Source: Tillus elongatus (lineage: Eukaryota; Arthropoda; Insecta; Coleoptera; Cleridae). Taken from it: a stretch of 64,000 nucleotides of DNA. The first letter of the stretch is position 1. Every line of letters starts with the position of its first letter. The notes under the pieces are model-generated. The model worked only from the letters and a program-made list of their open reading frames with translations. It searched no databases and was not told the DNA's origin. The stretch lies in assembly GCA_964006375.1 (NCBI GenBank), contig OZ023270.1, positions 70,533,082 to 70,597,081 of the forward strand, in the 5' to 3' direction. Shown piece after piece: positions 21,281 through 34,779 of this stretch. The position numbers and the translations under genes were made by a program.

Positions 21281-21299
21281 AATCCCACTTCTGACACCA
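21281..21299 (-). promoter_or_regulatory. primer binding site, tRNA-Leu
   Basis: Minus strand tggtgtcagaagtgggatt lies two bases after the 5' LTR. It matches the complement of the insect tRNA-Leu 3' end (from knowledge: ...atcccacttctgacacca) over its whole length. Confidence 0.85.
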
Positions 21300-21301
21300 G
21301 T

Positions 21302-21661
21302 TGTTACTTTCTACGGGGTTCTGGATTTGTTTACGAACAAAACTACTAATTTATTATTACCAACTATTTTCCAACACCAGTGTCAACTAAAATATATCTC
21401 TTCTCTATTATTAAATGTCCATAGAACTATATTCCACTATCGCCTTCTATGATCGCTTCCTATATACCACCACTTACTGTTAACTCGCTTTATACTTTAT
21501 GATCACTTTCACACCACCTTATTCAATACTGAACTAACTTACTCTGCGCACCGCTCGACTATTTATATCTGTCTAGAGAGATTCTAGACGTTCTACACTA
21601 CTCTACACCTGTCACTTCTGGTCTATTCTAGAAATGCCATTCCAGAGTGTTCGCTGTGACA
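21302..21661 (-). repeat. 5' LTR of gypsy element
   Basis: 360 bp; plus-strand ends tgttactt... and ...gctgtgaca. Partner of 18335-18718. Confidence 0.9.
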
Positions 21662-22342
21662 ATATATAGCTTATATAAATATCATAAGCAATCCTACTTT
21701 TTTCAAATCTTTCAATTATAGGTAATTTCATGAAGGTGTTGATAACCATGAACACTGTCCTGTGTTGCAAAAAAATTAACCAAATTCACAGTCAAATTAA
21801 CAAAACGAATGTAAGCTGACTTGATACCAAATGAATCCAGTAATTATTCACAATTCTGGAAACAAAAATCCTCATAATGAAGGCCGCATTTTCCACAGTC
21901 TGAGTGAGTAGAAACAATGGATAATTCCCAATACAATATACGATTCTCTCTCTATACGTACATAATAAGAGAGGGAGTAGGGAATCACAGTTGAGCATAT
22001 CGAAGCAAAGAGGAGAGATATCGTCCACCATTCCGATGGTTGTAGAAAAGGACTAATTTAATAAATTATCCCAGCGCGTGCATGTATATAAGACAAAAAC
22101 CTAAAATCCATCACCGGTCGAATGTATTGTGTACGACGTCCACCCACCGGGCCCGATGCCCACTCATCCCCTGGCCCATTCACTGGCAAAACACATCAAA
22201 TCCTTTATACGGAGACTGTGACGCGACGTACGAGAAACAAACGACTCTCGACTCTCTCCTGAGGGACACTCGGAGACTTCTGCAGTGACGGAGTCAAAAT
22301 ATCTAGATACAAATTACTTTTTACTACTTACTTTATTAATAA

Positions 22343-22344
<2 letters not shown>
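21662..22344. other. No gene recognised; a GC-richer block at 22110-22290
   Basis: 22110-22290 is less AT-rich than its surroundings (caccgggcccgatgcccact) but carries no motif I recognise. Its open frame of 68 codons looks fortuitous. Confidence 0.4.
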
Positions 22345-22406
<62 letters not shown>

Positions 22407-22598
22407 TCAAAAAGTACACTTTTCACTAAGTGAAGATTGGAACCTGTGATGAGTACTGATAAGTACACTTCGAGAACCCAAATCACCACAACACATCTTT
22501 TAAAGATCTGACGATCGTTTATAATCAACAGTTATGCTGTGTCAATGTTTCCCTTTTTGTAGAGTACCGATCTTGTTTCACGAAACTAAAACTAAATC

Positions 22599-22674
<76 letters not shown>

Positions 22675-22680
22675 TGCTAT
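22345..22680. repeat. two (TA)n tracts around a repeat shared with 17.4 kb
   Basis: (TA)n at 22347-22402 and 22600-22668. Between them, 22460-22522 (aagtacacttcgagaaccca ... gacgatcgttt) matches 17378-17441, which holds the hammerhead-like motif. The match stops inside it, so only ACGATCGT plus the 3' flank is kept and the CTGATGA half is absent. Confidence 0.65.
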
Positions 22681-23185
22681 GGTATTTTGTGGTTCCTTAG
22701 CATTTTTAATTGGTGAGCATGAGAATTCAATTTGCGTCTTTATTTAAAAAACAATAATATTGATGATCCTGAAATTATGCTAAAAAATTGTTTACTTACT
22801 GCTGTGAAATTTTTCTCTCATCTCATGGGTAAGGTTCTGTGCTTGCGCTAGCATTTTTGTTTAATATATCGTTTTTATAAATTATAGTACTCCCGAGTGT
22901 TTGGAAGTTTCAAAAAAAATTATTATATAATTGGGTTCTTTTGATTTTACTTTTAATTAACGATGAAAAATAGCCTTATTTTATCATATAGCTAATATTT
23001 GTTTGATTTGAGGTCAAAATTAAACAGATTATGTTAGTACAATCTAGTAACCGACATAGGCATGAATGCAAAAGCATAATTTTTGTATCCTCCTACTATG
23101 TCGAAAAGCATAACTATTGGACAAATGATAGTCCCTTTATTAATCTTATTTTTAAAGGGGTAGACATTGATCCAATCCAATCCAT
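22681..23185. other. AT-rich DNA, no gene recognised
   Basis: No coding or RNA motif seen up to the LINE 5' end. Confidence 0.5.
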
Positions 23186-24776
23186 AGCAGGTGGTAGTGG
23201 AATTTTCCTTTACGTGATAGTTAAGAATTTTTTTCACGTCCGAGGAGGTACCACCCCATAGATAAAGGGGCCGGTGAAGTCCCAACGGACGTTTCCGGTT
23301 CTGGTGTATGAGTCGGTTTCCCTTATAAGCAGAAATGATGATGGCTCCTCCTTGTACAAAATATTCCGGAGATAAAACACCCCTCCATTCGGATCTCCGG
23401 GAGAGGGGTGTACAGGAGCACCAACATCAAGGTTTAACATATCCTTTTCGAATATATGTGGCCTAAATTCTAACCTGAACTCCGTCCACCATTTTCTCCA
23501 GGCTAACAGGCCCCAAATCCTCTTCCTCACCGAAACCCAAATCAGTGCCAAAACAGCCACTAATCACCTTAATTTTCCGGGGTGTGAGCTCCTTACTTCC
23601 TTTAGATTGTCTGGAGGCGTGTGCGCATACGTCCCTAGCAATTTACTCTGCGCCAGACTCCACAATTTAGAAGCTGGAAGAAAAGACATACTATGGATAA
23701 AACTCTCTCCCAGGGCTGCAACTAAATTCATCTGTTGCATTTACTGGTCACCTTCTGACAACAACTTTGTCCAGCTCTTTGATTACCTTTCTGAAAAAAC
23801 CGACTATCTGATTTCTGAATATCCTTCCTCCGAGGTCACTATTCTTGGTGACTTCAATGTCCATAATAAGAAATGGCTAGGATCTTCAAAAACCGATCCA
23901 CAAGGGAGAGCAGCGGAGGCCTTTGCAGTCAGTAATTCTTTAGCCAATTAGGTTCAGCAACCTACTTACTTTCCTCGCATCCCAATACACAGCTCAAATC
24001 CCTTGGATCTCCTTCTTACTACAAATCCTGACTGCTATAAGATATCAGACACCGCCCCCCTGAGTCGCTCAGACCACGGCATGGTCACTGCTTCCTGCGC
24101 AATGCAACACAGTCATCACACCAACGTATCGTTTGGCACTACAACTCCGCAAACTGGGACGAAATGCGGGATTACTTTTCTTCATTTCCATAGGCATCTG
24201 TCTGCTTCTCTCATCCTGACCCCTCTAATATCTCACAAAACGTCACAGAAATTATCCAAGCTGGCATGGAATTATCTATTCCACGTACACAGAAAACCTC
24301 TTCAGCCACTCAAAAGCCCTGGTTTTCTAAATCATGTGACAAGGCCAGACTTTAAAAGGTCAAAACTCACAAAACGCTTCTACACAATCCCAGTCAAGAA
24401 AACCGTCAAGCATTTAACGACGCAAGAAACCGATATGTCCGCATTCTTTCTGAGGCAAAAAATTCGTTTAATAACCACATCAAAAACAAAGTCCTTTTAA
24501 GCTCCAACGGCGGCAAACCCTTCTGGACTCTTGCTAAATCTATTGGGAATAATTTCTGCAAGAGCACGTCCCCACCTCTTGTCTCAGGGGATGAAATTGT
24601 TTCTACCGCCTTGGGCAAGGCTGAACTTTTTGCTTCGTTGTTCGGCAGCAATTCTACTCTTAACCCACCTTCAAATGCTCAACCACCAACAGTCCCCAAT
24701 GTTGCGCATAAAATGACGGATATCATTTTCAAAACTAAAAATGTACGAAAGATGCTCTCTTCTCTTAATACCATAC
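23186..24776 (+). pseudogene. CR1/Jockey-like LINE, 5' half (copy L2)
   Basis: Begins with the conserved 5' untranslated block (caggtggtagtggaattttc, cgaggaggtaccacccc, tcccaacggacgtttccggt), also at 50704 and 55422. Then the apurinic-type endonuclease domain in broken frames: CGLNS-like start near 23460, GGVCAYVPSN, ILGDFNVHNKKW, LSRSDHGMVT (acid and His residues expected of the active site). A stop follows SNSLAN; linker sequence runs to NTIHN. The reverse transcriptase and 3' end are missing; homology to copy L3 stops at about 24774. Confidence 0.8.
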
Positions 24777-24789
24777 ACAATACCATACA

Positions 24790-25475
24790 CAAAAATTGAA
24801 TATCATTTTATTATGAGGCACTTGCCTTTTACGTTTAATAATTAACTTCCATATTTACAGTTGTCGCACGTCAAGGAATCAAGTTTTACTTCTGGCAGTT
24901 CATTTGCGAATCTCCCTCATCGACCTGCTGTCGTCTTAAATAAACTACACCCGTGTTACAAAAAATCTTTTCTCGCTGTACCTTGGCAAAACAAAGTTCA
25001 TAGACCTTGAGTTTTCCCATTGTCCAACTTTTTGTTCGTTACACTCTTTGGAAACAACCACACACAAAAATTATCCATATCAACTTACGCTGCGTCTTTT
25101 CTTACAATTGGTATTGACAAAAAACTTATTTTTAACTTAATATTATAAATGTACAATATAGTAAATGTACTTACTGCCTAAGAATAAAATTAAAATCGTT
25201 ATATTATGTTAAAACTTCATAAATAAAAACAAGGCTATTGTTCTGTGTTCTATTGTATTCCAACGACTTTTGCTTCGTGAACATAAAATGTAATATATGT
25301 AAAAAAAGAAATCATTGTTCTGTATTCTTTTAGCTGTCTTGCTATTCCTTATTTAACCCTAAAATATTTTACACTCTCAATTATACAGGGCATTTAAATA
25401 TTAGGACGTATTAATTTTATGTGCATGGCCCGTTTTATTCCACAATAATGTTTCTAATTTTCTGACATATCTATA
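24790..25475. other. AT-rich DNA, no gene recognised
   Basis: Short local direct repeat ataccatacaca at 24768-24790. Otherwise nothing supportable. Confidence 0.5.
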
Positions 25476-27343
<1,868 letters not shown>

Positions 27344-27724
27344 GGCGCTTTGAAAACGAAACAGACCGATTTGCGCCCAGATAAATTTTTTAAGAAACGC
27401 TGAAACATGTCAATTTTGAAATTGAGGGGGACATGTTTTGACATAAAACTCAACTTTGTCACATCATCACCCTTAAGGGTGGTGATAGCAACCCTTATAT
27501 TTTAAATACGGAACATGGGTCGAGTGTTAGATCGTTTGAAAGCTCTTTCTTTTCTGAATTCAGGACACTAATTTTTTTGGAAGTTTTATCAACTCGTTTA
27601 AAAATTATTCACAGTTAGAGTTGCAAGAACGTATTTTAATCATTGTGATAAGAAATGCACTAATTAGTCACTTTTTCGTTAAAAAAAAACTAAAAAACAA
27701 AACCAAACGTTCAAAAATGTTTAC

Positions 27725-28889
27725 TCAGTTAAGTAAGAGTCCAAATTGTTGACCACCAGCTTTTCTACAAAAGTACAAATTTTGTTCAAAACGAGCTCTG
27801 ACATTCTGGAGCATTTGTGGAGTTATTAGACGGCATTCTTCAACAATACGTCGTAGTAATTCTTCCAGAGACTCCGGGTCTGTTGCGTAAATTCTACTCT
27901 TTAAATGGCCCCATAGAAAGAAGTCTAAATGAGTTAAATCCGGGGATCTAGGGGGCCACTCAATGGCACCTCTGCGCCCAATCCATTGTCCTGGAAACTC
28001 TCTGTACAAAAACTCCCTAACACGTTGTGAAAAACGCAAAGGAGCTCCATCTTTTTGGAATACTAATTGATTTTCTTGATAGCGATCACCATTTTCAACA
28101 ATGTCAATTAGTAGAGGGTAAACGATATCTTCTAGTAACTCCTAATACATTTCGCCACTCAAATTGCCATCAAGAAAAATTGGTCCGATTAAACGGTCTC
28201 CAAAAATGCCAGTCCAGACATTCAATTTCTGTGGAGTTTGAGTGTGGACTTCATGAAAATTTCTTGGATTATTATCTGCCCAATAACGACAATTATGACC
28301 ATTGGCTGTAGAGTTTAATAAAATCGTACACTCGTCTGAAAAACAGATATTGAACAGAAAGTTCCCGTTATCAGCTATTCGTGCAGTCATAACTTCACAA
28401 AACTCCAGCCGCCGATCAAAATCATCTTCATTCAGTTGTTGTACAAGATGAATTTTATACGGGTGTAATTTATGACGCTTCAATATTCGCTGAATAGTTC
28501 TTCTTTTGATGTTTGAAACAGTGGCCACTTTTCTCGTGCTCAAAGTTGGGTCTGCAGCAATTTCTCCTAAAACTTCAATCTCAGTAGTCTCATTTCTAAC
28601 CGGAAATTCACGTACAGGATCCCGTTTTTTGTTGGCTACTGAACCTCTTTGTCGAAACTCCTAAATTTATTTTCTGTTAACATGTCTGTTCGGATGTCGT
28701 TTATTAAACAAATTTGCGGTACGGTTGGCACAGTCATCATGTTTGAAAAAAAGAGTAATATTTAAACTTTCTGTTAACATGTCTGTTCGGATGTCGTTCA
28801 TTAAACAAATTTGCGGTACGGTTGGCACAGTCATGATTTTTGAAAAAAAGAGTAATTATTTAAACTCTTTTTTCTACAGAATACACCAT
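27725..28889 (-). pseudogene. mariner-family transposase, copy 1
   Basis: Probable start ATG 28889 (MVYSVEK). N-terminal helix-turn-helix region spans a duplicated segment and a damaged joint near 28665. From 28543 the frame runs cleanly (STRKVATVSNIKRRTIQRIL, ICFSDECT with first Asp) to an in-frame TAG at 28144-28142. The same frame then continues through FQKDGAPLRF (second Asp), PPRSPDLTHLDFF (third Asp, 36 residues later) to TGA at 27725. Besides the duplication, an early stop and one amber, it is well preserved. Tail ends QQFGLLLN. Confidence 0.88.
28676..28855 (-). repeat. tandem duplication inside transposase N-terminus
   Basis: Two ~90-bp direct copies of the segment with aacatgtctgttcggatgtc and gcggtacggttggcacagtc (28676-28764, 28766-28855). 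The homologous region at 41160-41225 of copy 2 has it once, so the duplication arose in this copy. Confidence 0.85.
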
Positions 28890-29354
28890 TGTGAAATTAA
28901 TTTTCGGTAGTACTATCAGGTATCCAACCGACGGATAAACTGAAATAATAAACCGCATTTCTCTCATTCCGATAAGAAATGTTCTGATATTAATTTTTTG
29001 TTTACAAACCAACAAAACATTGACTATCAGCACATTTCTTATCGGAATGAGTGAAATGCGTTTTTGTATCTTCGACTGTGAATAATTTTTAAACGAGTTG
29101 ATAAAACTTCCAATAAAATTAGTGTGCTGAATTTAGAAAAGAAAGAGCTTAAGAGCTTTCAAATGATGCAACACTAGACCCACGTTTCCTATTTAAAATA
29201 TAAGGGTTGTTATCACCACCCTTAAGGGGTTGATGTGACAAAGTTGAGTTTTATGTCAAAACATGTCCCCCTCAATATTAAAATTGACGTGTTTCAGCGT
29301 TTCTTAAAAAAAATTCTCTGGGCGCAAATCGGTCTGTTTCGTTTTAAATACGCC

Positions 29355-29580
<226 letters not shown>

Positions 29581-29816
29581 AAATACATACAGATGAACAT
29601 AGAACCATCTCCTGTTTTTTGAAGTCGACTAAAAAAAATTAGGTTTCGGAAATATAAATTTCTTTTGATCGAGTGGGTTAAGTCGGCTAAAAAAGATTAA
29701 GTTTCCGAAATATAAATTTGTTTTGATTGGGTGGGTTAAGTGTCCAAGCAATTAACGCAAATAAATTTATAAATTTAGCTATACCTTTCTTTTGTAAATA
29801 GCTTAGATAAGTTCGT

Positions 29817-30045
29817 TAGCTAGCCTCCGTGGCCGTGCGGGAAAGTCGATTCAGACTTTCCAATACGGACTCGGGGGTCGACGGTTCGAGCCTCAGCGGC
29901 GGCGGATGATTTTTCAAAATCACTGTCGTCGTTGAGATCGAGCTCAAGGTGGAGGGCAGGTTAGTTTAGATGAGCAAAAAGGGTCAGCAATGGCCTAATT
30001 GCCAGTAAGAATCTTACCTTTACCTTTACCTACCTAGCTAGCCTC
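29817..30045 (+). mobile_element. tRNA-derived SINE with TTACC tail
   Basis: Head 29821-29910 resembles a long-arm (Leu/Ser type) tRNA: A-box-like gtggccgtgcggg, a variable-arm-like stretch, B box ggttcgagcctc. An unrelated body and a tail of ttacctttacctttacc follow. The direct repeat tagctagcctc flanks it at 29817-29827 and 30035-30045. It inserted into a TA-core repeat arm (gcttagataagttcgttag). It belongs to a different SINE family from the one at 4.3 kb. Confidence 0.8.
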
Positions 30046-30775
30046 ATCGAAGCAGTCTTTGTGTGAAAATCTTACATTTATATCCTTAAAATTCTTGTAT
30101 CTTCTAAAATAACACAATTATTTTTAGTAAAATTCTGAACAAAATTTACCTTTACAGAGACTACTACATGCCAAATTTTGAGCTCTAGCTTTACAGAAAA
30201 TTTAAAAGCATTTTTAACCCAAGCACAATATTGAAAGTTTTGCATGATAAAAGCAATATACACTACGTCTATAAAGTAACGCATGAATTCAATGAAATTG
30301 GAAGTTACCATCATTAAGGAAACTTAAAAAAACAGGTCGATTTTTGTTGTTAAGAACTAACTTTTTGATCTAAAAATTTCACCCCTATCGTCATACATCT
30401 TCAAAAGGTATCTACCTCTTTGAAATTTTGAAATCAGATGGTGGGTAGTGTGATACATCTTTTTAAAGCTAATCCAATTCTCTATTCAACAACACCAATT
30501 TTTTTGTAGGAATAAAATAAAGTGAGTGACAACATTTTTATTACCAGTTATACCTAATATCGGTGAAGCCTGTAAATAATTAATATCAGTAATTCTTTAG
30601 ATAATAATAGATATTTTAAAGTCTGTAAATAATGTTCAAAATGTTGGTCTTGAGACGGTTCTAAACCTCTCTTTTTATTTTTTAATAGCTTGTTAACTTC
30701 AGGGGTGAAAAACATAGTTGATATGTGGACATAATACTCACTTGTGAACACTCTGTGGCTAATAATTTGCATTTT
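30046..30775. other. AT-rich DNA, no gene recognised
   Basis: No motif seen. Open frames of 72-78 codons on the minus strand look random. Confidence 0.5.
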
Positions 30776-30896
30776 TAGTCAATTTTCGTAGAAAAAATTT
30801 ACTAATGGGGAGATCCCGACTTTTGAATTTTGAAAAATGTTTTGCAAATGAGCGCGAACTAGAACCCATATCCGCGGTCAGTTTCAATTTTTATAT

Positions 30897-31096
<200 letters not shown>

Positions 31097-31440
31097 CTAT
31101 CACACCGATAACTCAAAAATTAATTTTGATAAAATTTGGCACGTACCTTTCCTTTGTAAATGGCTTGGATAAGTTTGTTAGTCAGGAAAATCGGACGAGG
31201 TTTTCCGGGAAAATTTTGATGTTTCATTCGAAAAAAATTTATATCTCCGGAAATAACAAAGTAATGGCAATGTTAAAAAATAAATTTGGGTTTTCCTCAA
31301 AACGTCAAAGTCGCGATTTAAAATGTCAAAATTGGTAATATTTAGGCAATGAACCTGAAATTATAATATGAGCTATCGAAAGAAAATGTCTCAAGAAGAA
31401 TGCTTCACAAAGCCTGCACTCGTTGTTTCAATCGTCATTG

Positions 31441-33051
31441 TCCTTCTTCTTCTTTCGGTGCCATATCAGGTCCTCCTAACGTTGGCAATTACATTGGCGA
31501 GTTGTTCGTGGTTTTCGGCTAATCTGAATAATTGTTCGGCACTGCGTATTCCAGTCCAATCGCGAATGTTCTTTAGCCATGACATCTGTTTCCTTCCAAT
31601 TCCTCGGCTGCCTTCGATTTTACCTTTCATTATAAGCTGGAGCACCTTGTATCGGTCTCCTCTAAGAACATGTCCTAGGTATGATATCTTTCGTACTTTA
31701 ATAGTGACAAATAATTCACGGACGGCATTCGCTCTATTTAATACTGCTTCGTTGGTCTGCATAGCTGTCCAGGGTATTCGAAGCATTCTTCTGTGCAACC
31801 ACATCTCAAACGCTTTCAGTCGACCGATCGTAGCAGCCTTCAGAGTCCAGGTCTCAGCTCCATACAACAACACGGACCAAATATAACATTTGATCATTCT
31901 TTGACGCAATCTTAGGTTTAAGTTGTCGTTAGAGAAAAATGATTTCATTCTCATGAAAGTTAAGCGCGCTGTTTCAATTCTGCACTTTATCTCTTTATCA
32001 GGGTCTAAGTGTTCTGTGATATAACAACCAACGTATTTGAATTGGGTAACTCTCTCAATGTTTTGTTGGTCTATCTGTAGGGAAGCATCGGCGTGCGGTT
32101 GGCGACTGAATATAATAAATTTTGTCTTATTGATATTTATTTTCAAACCCATTACCCTTCCTGTCATGTTTACACTATCCAACAACTCTTGAAGGCCCTG
32201 GACACTATCGCACAAGATGACCGTATCGTCGGCATATCGAATGTTATTAATCAGTTCACCGTTAATCTTCACTCCAAGATCTTTATCTTGCAAAGCCTTC
32301 TTAAAAATTTTATCCGAGTATATGTTGAACAATAGCGGGGAGAGAATGCATCCCTGTCTGACGCCTCGTTGAATGCGACATTCATCGGTTAGTCTTCCAT
32401 TGATTCGGACCACTGCTTTCTGCTTCCAATATAAGTTCTCTATAATTTTCAGATCTCTCTCATCGATTCCCAAGGTTCTTAGTATGTTTAAAAGTGTTTC
32501 ATGCTGAACCCTATCGAAGGCTTTTTCATAGTCTATGAAACATACATAAATATCCTTGCGTTGGTCACGACACTTTGGAAGAAGTATATTTAGGGCAAAA
32601 AGTGCTTACCGGGTGCCTAGTGCATTCCTAAAGCCAAACTGCGTCTCATCCAGGTCCTCCTCGCACTGACTTCTTATCCTTCCATGTATTATGCGAAGAA
32701 ATACCTTTAATGTATGACTCATCAGGCTAATTAATCTATATTCGCCGCACTTCTTTGCTCGCTGTTTTTTCGGAAGTGCTACAAAAACAGACTTCAACCA
32801 TTCTTCGGGTATTTCACCAGTAGTATATATATTGTTAAAAAACTTAACTAGAACATTGATGTGATCTTCGTGGATCATCTGTAAGAGCTCTGCTGGGATG
32901 TTATCTGGACCAGTTGCTTTCTTGGTTTTGGCTGATTTTATGGCATGGAGAACTTCGGATTTTAAAATTTCTGGCCCTTCGTCTTGGCTTGCATTACCCT
33001 GCATGTTTGGCCTGTCATCTTCAAACAATTCAGTCACATATTTACTCCTTC
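31441..33051 (-). mobile_element. RTE-type LINE, 5'-truncated
   Basis: Insert 31447-33045 between direct repeats tccttc (31441-31446, 33046-33051). The 3' end on the minus strand has a (GAA)n-like tail just after the stop codon, as in RTE elements. Only the reverse transcriptase and C-terminal part survive; the endonuclease was lost by truncation at insertion. Confidence 0.85.
31466..33045 (-). pseudogene. RTE reverse transcriptase, one nonsense codon
   Basis: Reads from the truncated 5' end (VTELFEDDRP) through KATGPDNIPAELLQ, YRLISLMSH and FGFRNALGTR to TAA at 32608-32606, then the same frame continues (ALFALNILLPK, FIDYEKAFDRV, GVRQGCILSPLLFN, IRYADDTVIL with the catalytic Asp pair, LYGAETWTL, RRMLRIPWT) to the end NVRRT at 31466. 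A single base change creates the stop; otherwise the remaining ~520 codons are open, so the insertion is fairly young. Confidence 0.9.
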
Positions 33052-33763
33052 ATTTTACTAATATATTCCCAGAAAATTCATCTAAAATAGACCCTTTCTC
33101 TGATGCTTTGGCAGTAGTGTTGGCTGTAGAGTTTATCGTTTAATGGTATATCATTTTTGTCAAATTTTCGTAAAAAATCATTAAAGCTCAATATATCCGT
33201 TATTATGCAAGTTACAAAAAAAATGGTATACATTAATTATAGGGTGTCTTGAGCTACATCTTAAAAAATATTTCCACAATTAGAGGCTGGCCCATAAGTC
33301 GTTGGTGATTCAAATTTGCTTTTTTTTAATCGAACACGCCCTATGTTATTGCATTTTTGAATTTTCCATCGAAATATAATATATCTTTGTAAGAAAAGAA
33401 ATTCGGGACGCAGCAAGTGCGTTATGGTAGCGCATTTTCATTAAATGCTTCAAATTTGAATAGCTCAATTTGCTATTAACCTATAAGGTTGACCAGGAAA
33501 CCAGTTTTTTCGGGAACAATTTAAGTTTACTATCGGAAATTTTTTACATTTTCAAACAATAAAGTTATTTTGATGAAACATGGCACATTGTTTCTACTAT
33601 ATAGATTGTTGCCTGCTTTCTTAAAAAACATGTTTGGTATTAAAAACATTTTAATGAAAATTCACTACCATAACGCACTTGCTACGTCCAGAAGTTGTTT
33701 GGTAAATAAACAGTTTGTTTGTAATGGACACTTGTAAAACCTTGGAAAGGCGCCATGTAAGAG

Positions 33764-33806
33764 CTGGTACCTCCTCGGACGTGAAAAAATATTTTACTCC
33801 CACCTG
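33764..33806 (-). repeat. LINE 5' UTR scrap
   Basis: Minus strand caggtgggagtaaaatattt then cacgtccgaggaggtacca matches the 5' untranslated block of the LINE copies at 23189, 50704 and 55422. Confidence 0.7.
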
Positions 33807-34775
33807 TTAATCCAATAATTTTGAAGATGTTAATATTTTGTTCATTGATGTTGACTTTGCATGGAAAGCTGAAGACAATGGATGAAATCCAAACTTTGAG
33901 ATTTTTTTACAGTGTAGTTTTTATAGATAAACAGAACGTATTAACCCCTGAGGATAGCCAAAAGGAGCAGAAACGCGCAGGGTTGTTATAAAACAAAATC
34001 TGTGTGGAAGTATAAGCTCTTGATTTGTCCTTCAAATATTTTGGTGATGTTAACTTAAGTATGGAACATCCGGTATACATAAACATATACATTATGTGTA
34101 TGTTTATGTATACCGGAGCGTATGGATTTTAGGGGCTCTAATTCAGGCTCATTTGAACAGATATGTCAAAATATCAAAAGTCGTTACCTTTCTATAAGCG
34201 AAATTTTCTTCGGAGACACATTTTTTTTCGAAAATTCAAAATTTTCCCGGAAAACCTTGTCCGATTTTCCTGGCTAACGAATTCTTCGATTCCGGTTTCG
34301 GGTCATACTGTATATGATTTCCAATTTGACGGACACTTCTCGATATAGACATAAAATAGACCACATGTCGAAAGTATATCGCCATAAAAAATAATTGGTT
34401 GCGTTAGTTCTTGGAAGATACCTACCAAGTGATCGACACATGTCGATTCAGAGAAACCAATGGCCATATCTTTAAAAGTACCCTGTATAAACGGCTGAAA
34501 CTTCACTCATGTAATGTATGAAGCCAGATGAATTAAAATCTGCAATAAATTACAGGGTATTTAATTTAAAAAATATATAAATTTAGTGCAACACTCCGTA
34601 TATAGCCACCCTGTATAAATGAAATCAATTTTAAAATGCGCACTCGTGGAACACCTATCGCCTCTAGAAACCAACATTTTAAAACATGGCCTGAACTGAC
34701 CTGAACTTACCTGACCCCGGGTATGAGTTTTAGGGTCCTACTTTCCGCTCATTTGAAAATTTTTTTGCAAAGTCT
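33807..34775. other. Unassigned AT-rich DNA with transposon-end-like scraps
   Basis: Contains a near-palindrome around 34060-34100 (tatgtttatgtataccgg and its inverse), a TA-core arm piece at 34225-34285, and acagggtatt...ccaccctgtata ends (34551-34616) like those of small TA-inserting elements. No gene. Confidence 0.45.
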
Positions 34776-34779
34776 CTCT

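Larger units (their letters stand above)
18335..21661 (-). mobile_element. Ty3/gypsy LTR retrotransposon, internally deleted
   Basis: Minus strand. 5' LTR 21302-21661 (360 bp); 3' LTR 18335-18718 (384 bp), diverged by many substitutions and indels (extra ctatactattctacac-type sequence in the 3' copy). LTRs read tgtcacagcgaac... on the minus strand. It has a tRNA-Leu primer site and a polypurine tract, but only gag-protease remains plus a scrap of the integrase C-terminus; reverse transcriptase, RNase H and most of integrase are gone. Old and non-autonomous. No clear target duplication was found. Confidence 0.88.

Noticed and set aside
23031..23560. Several ORFs over the LINE 5' UTR on both strands
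   Set aside because: The same DNA recurs at 50.7 and 55.4 kb as non-coding LINE leader; the frames are not conserved between copies.
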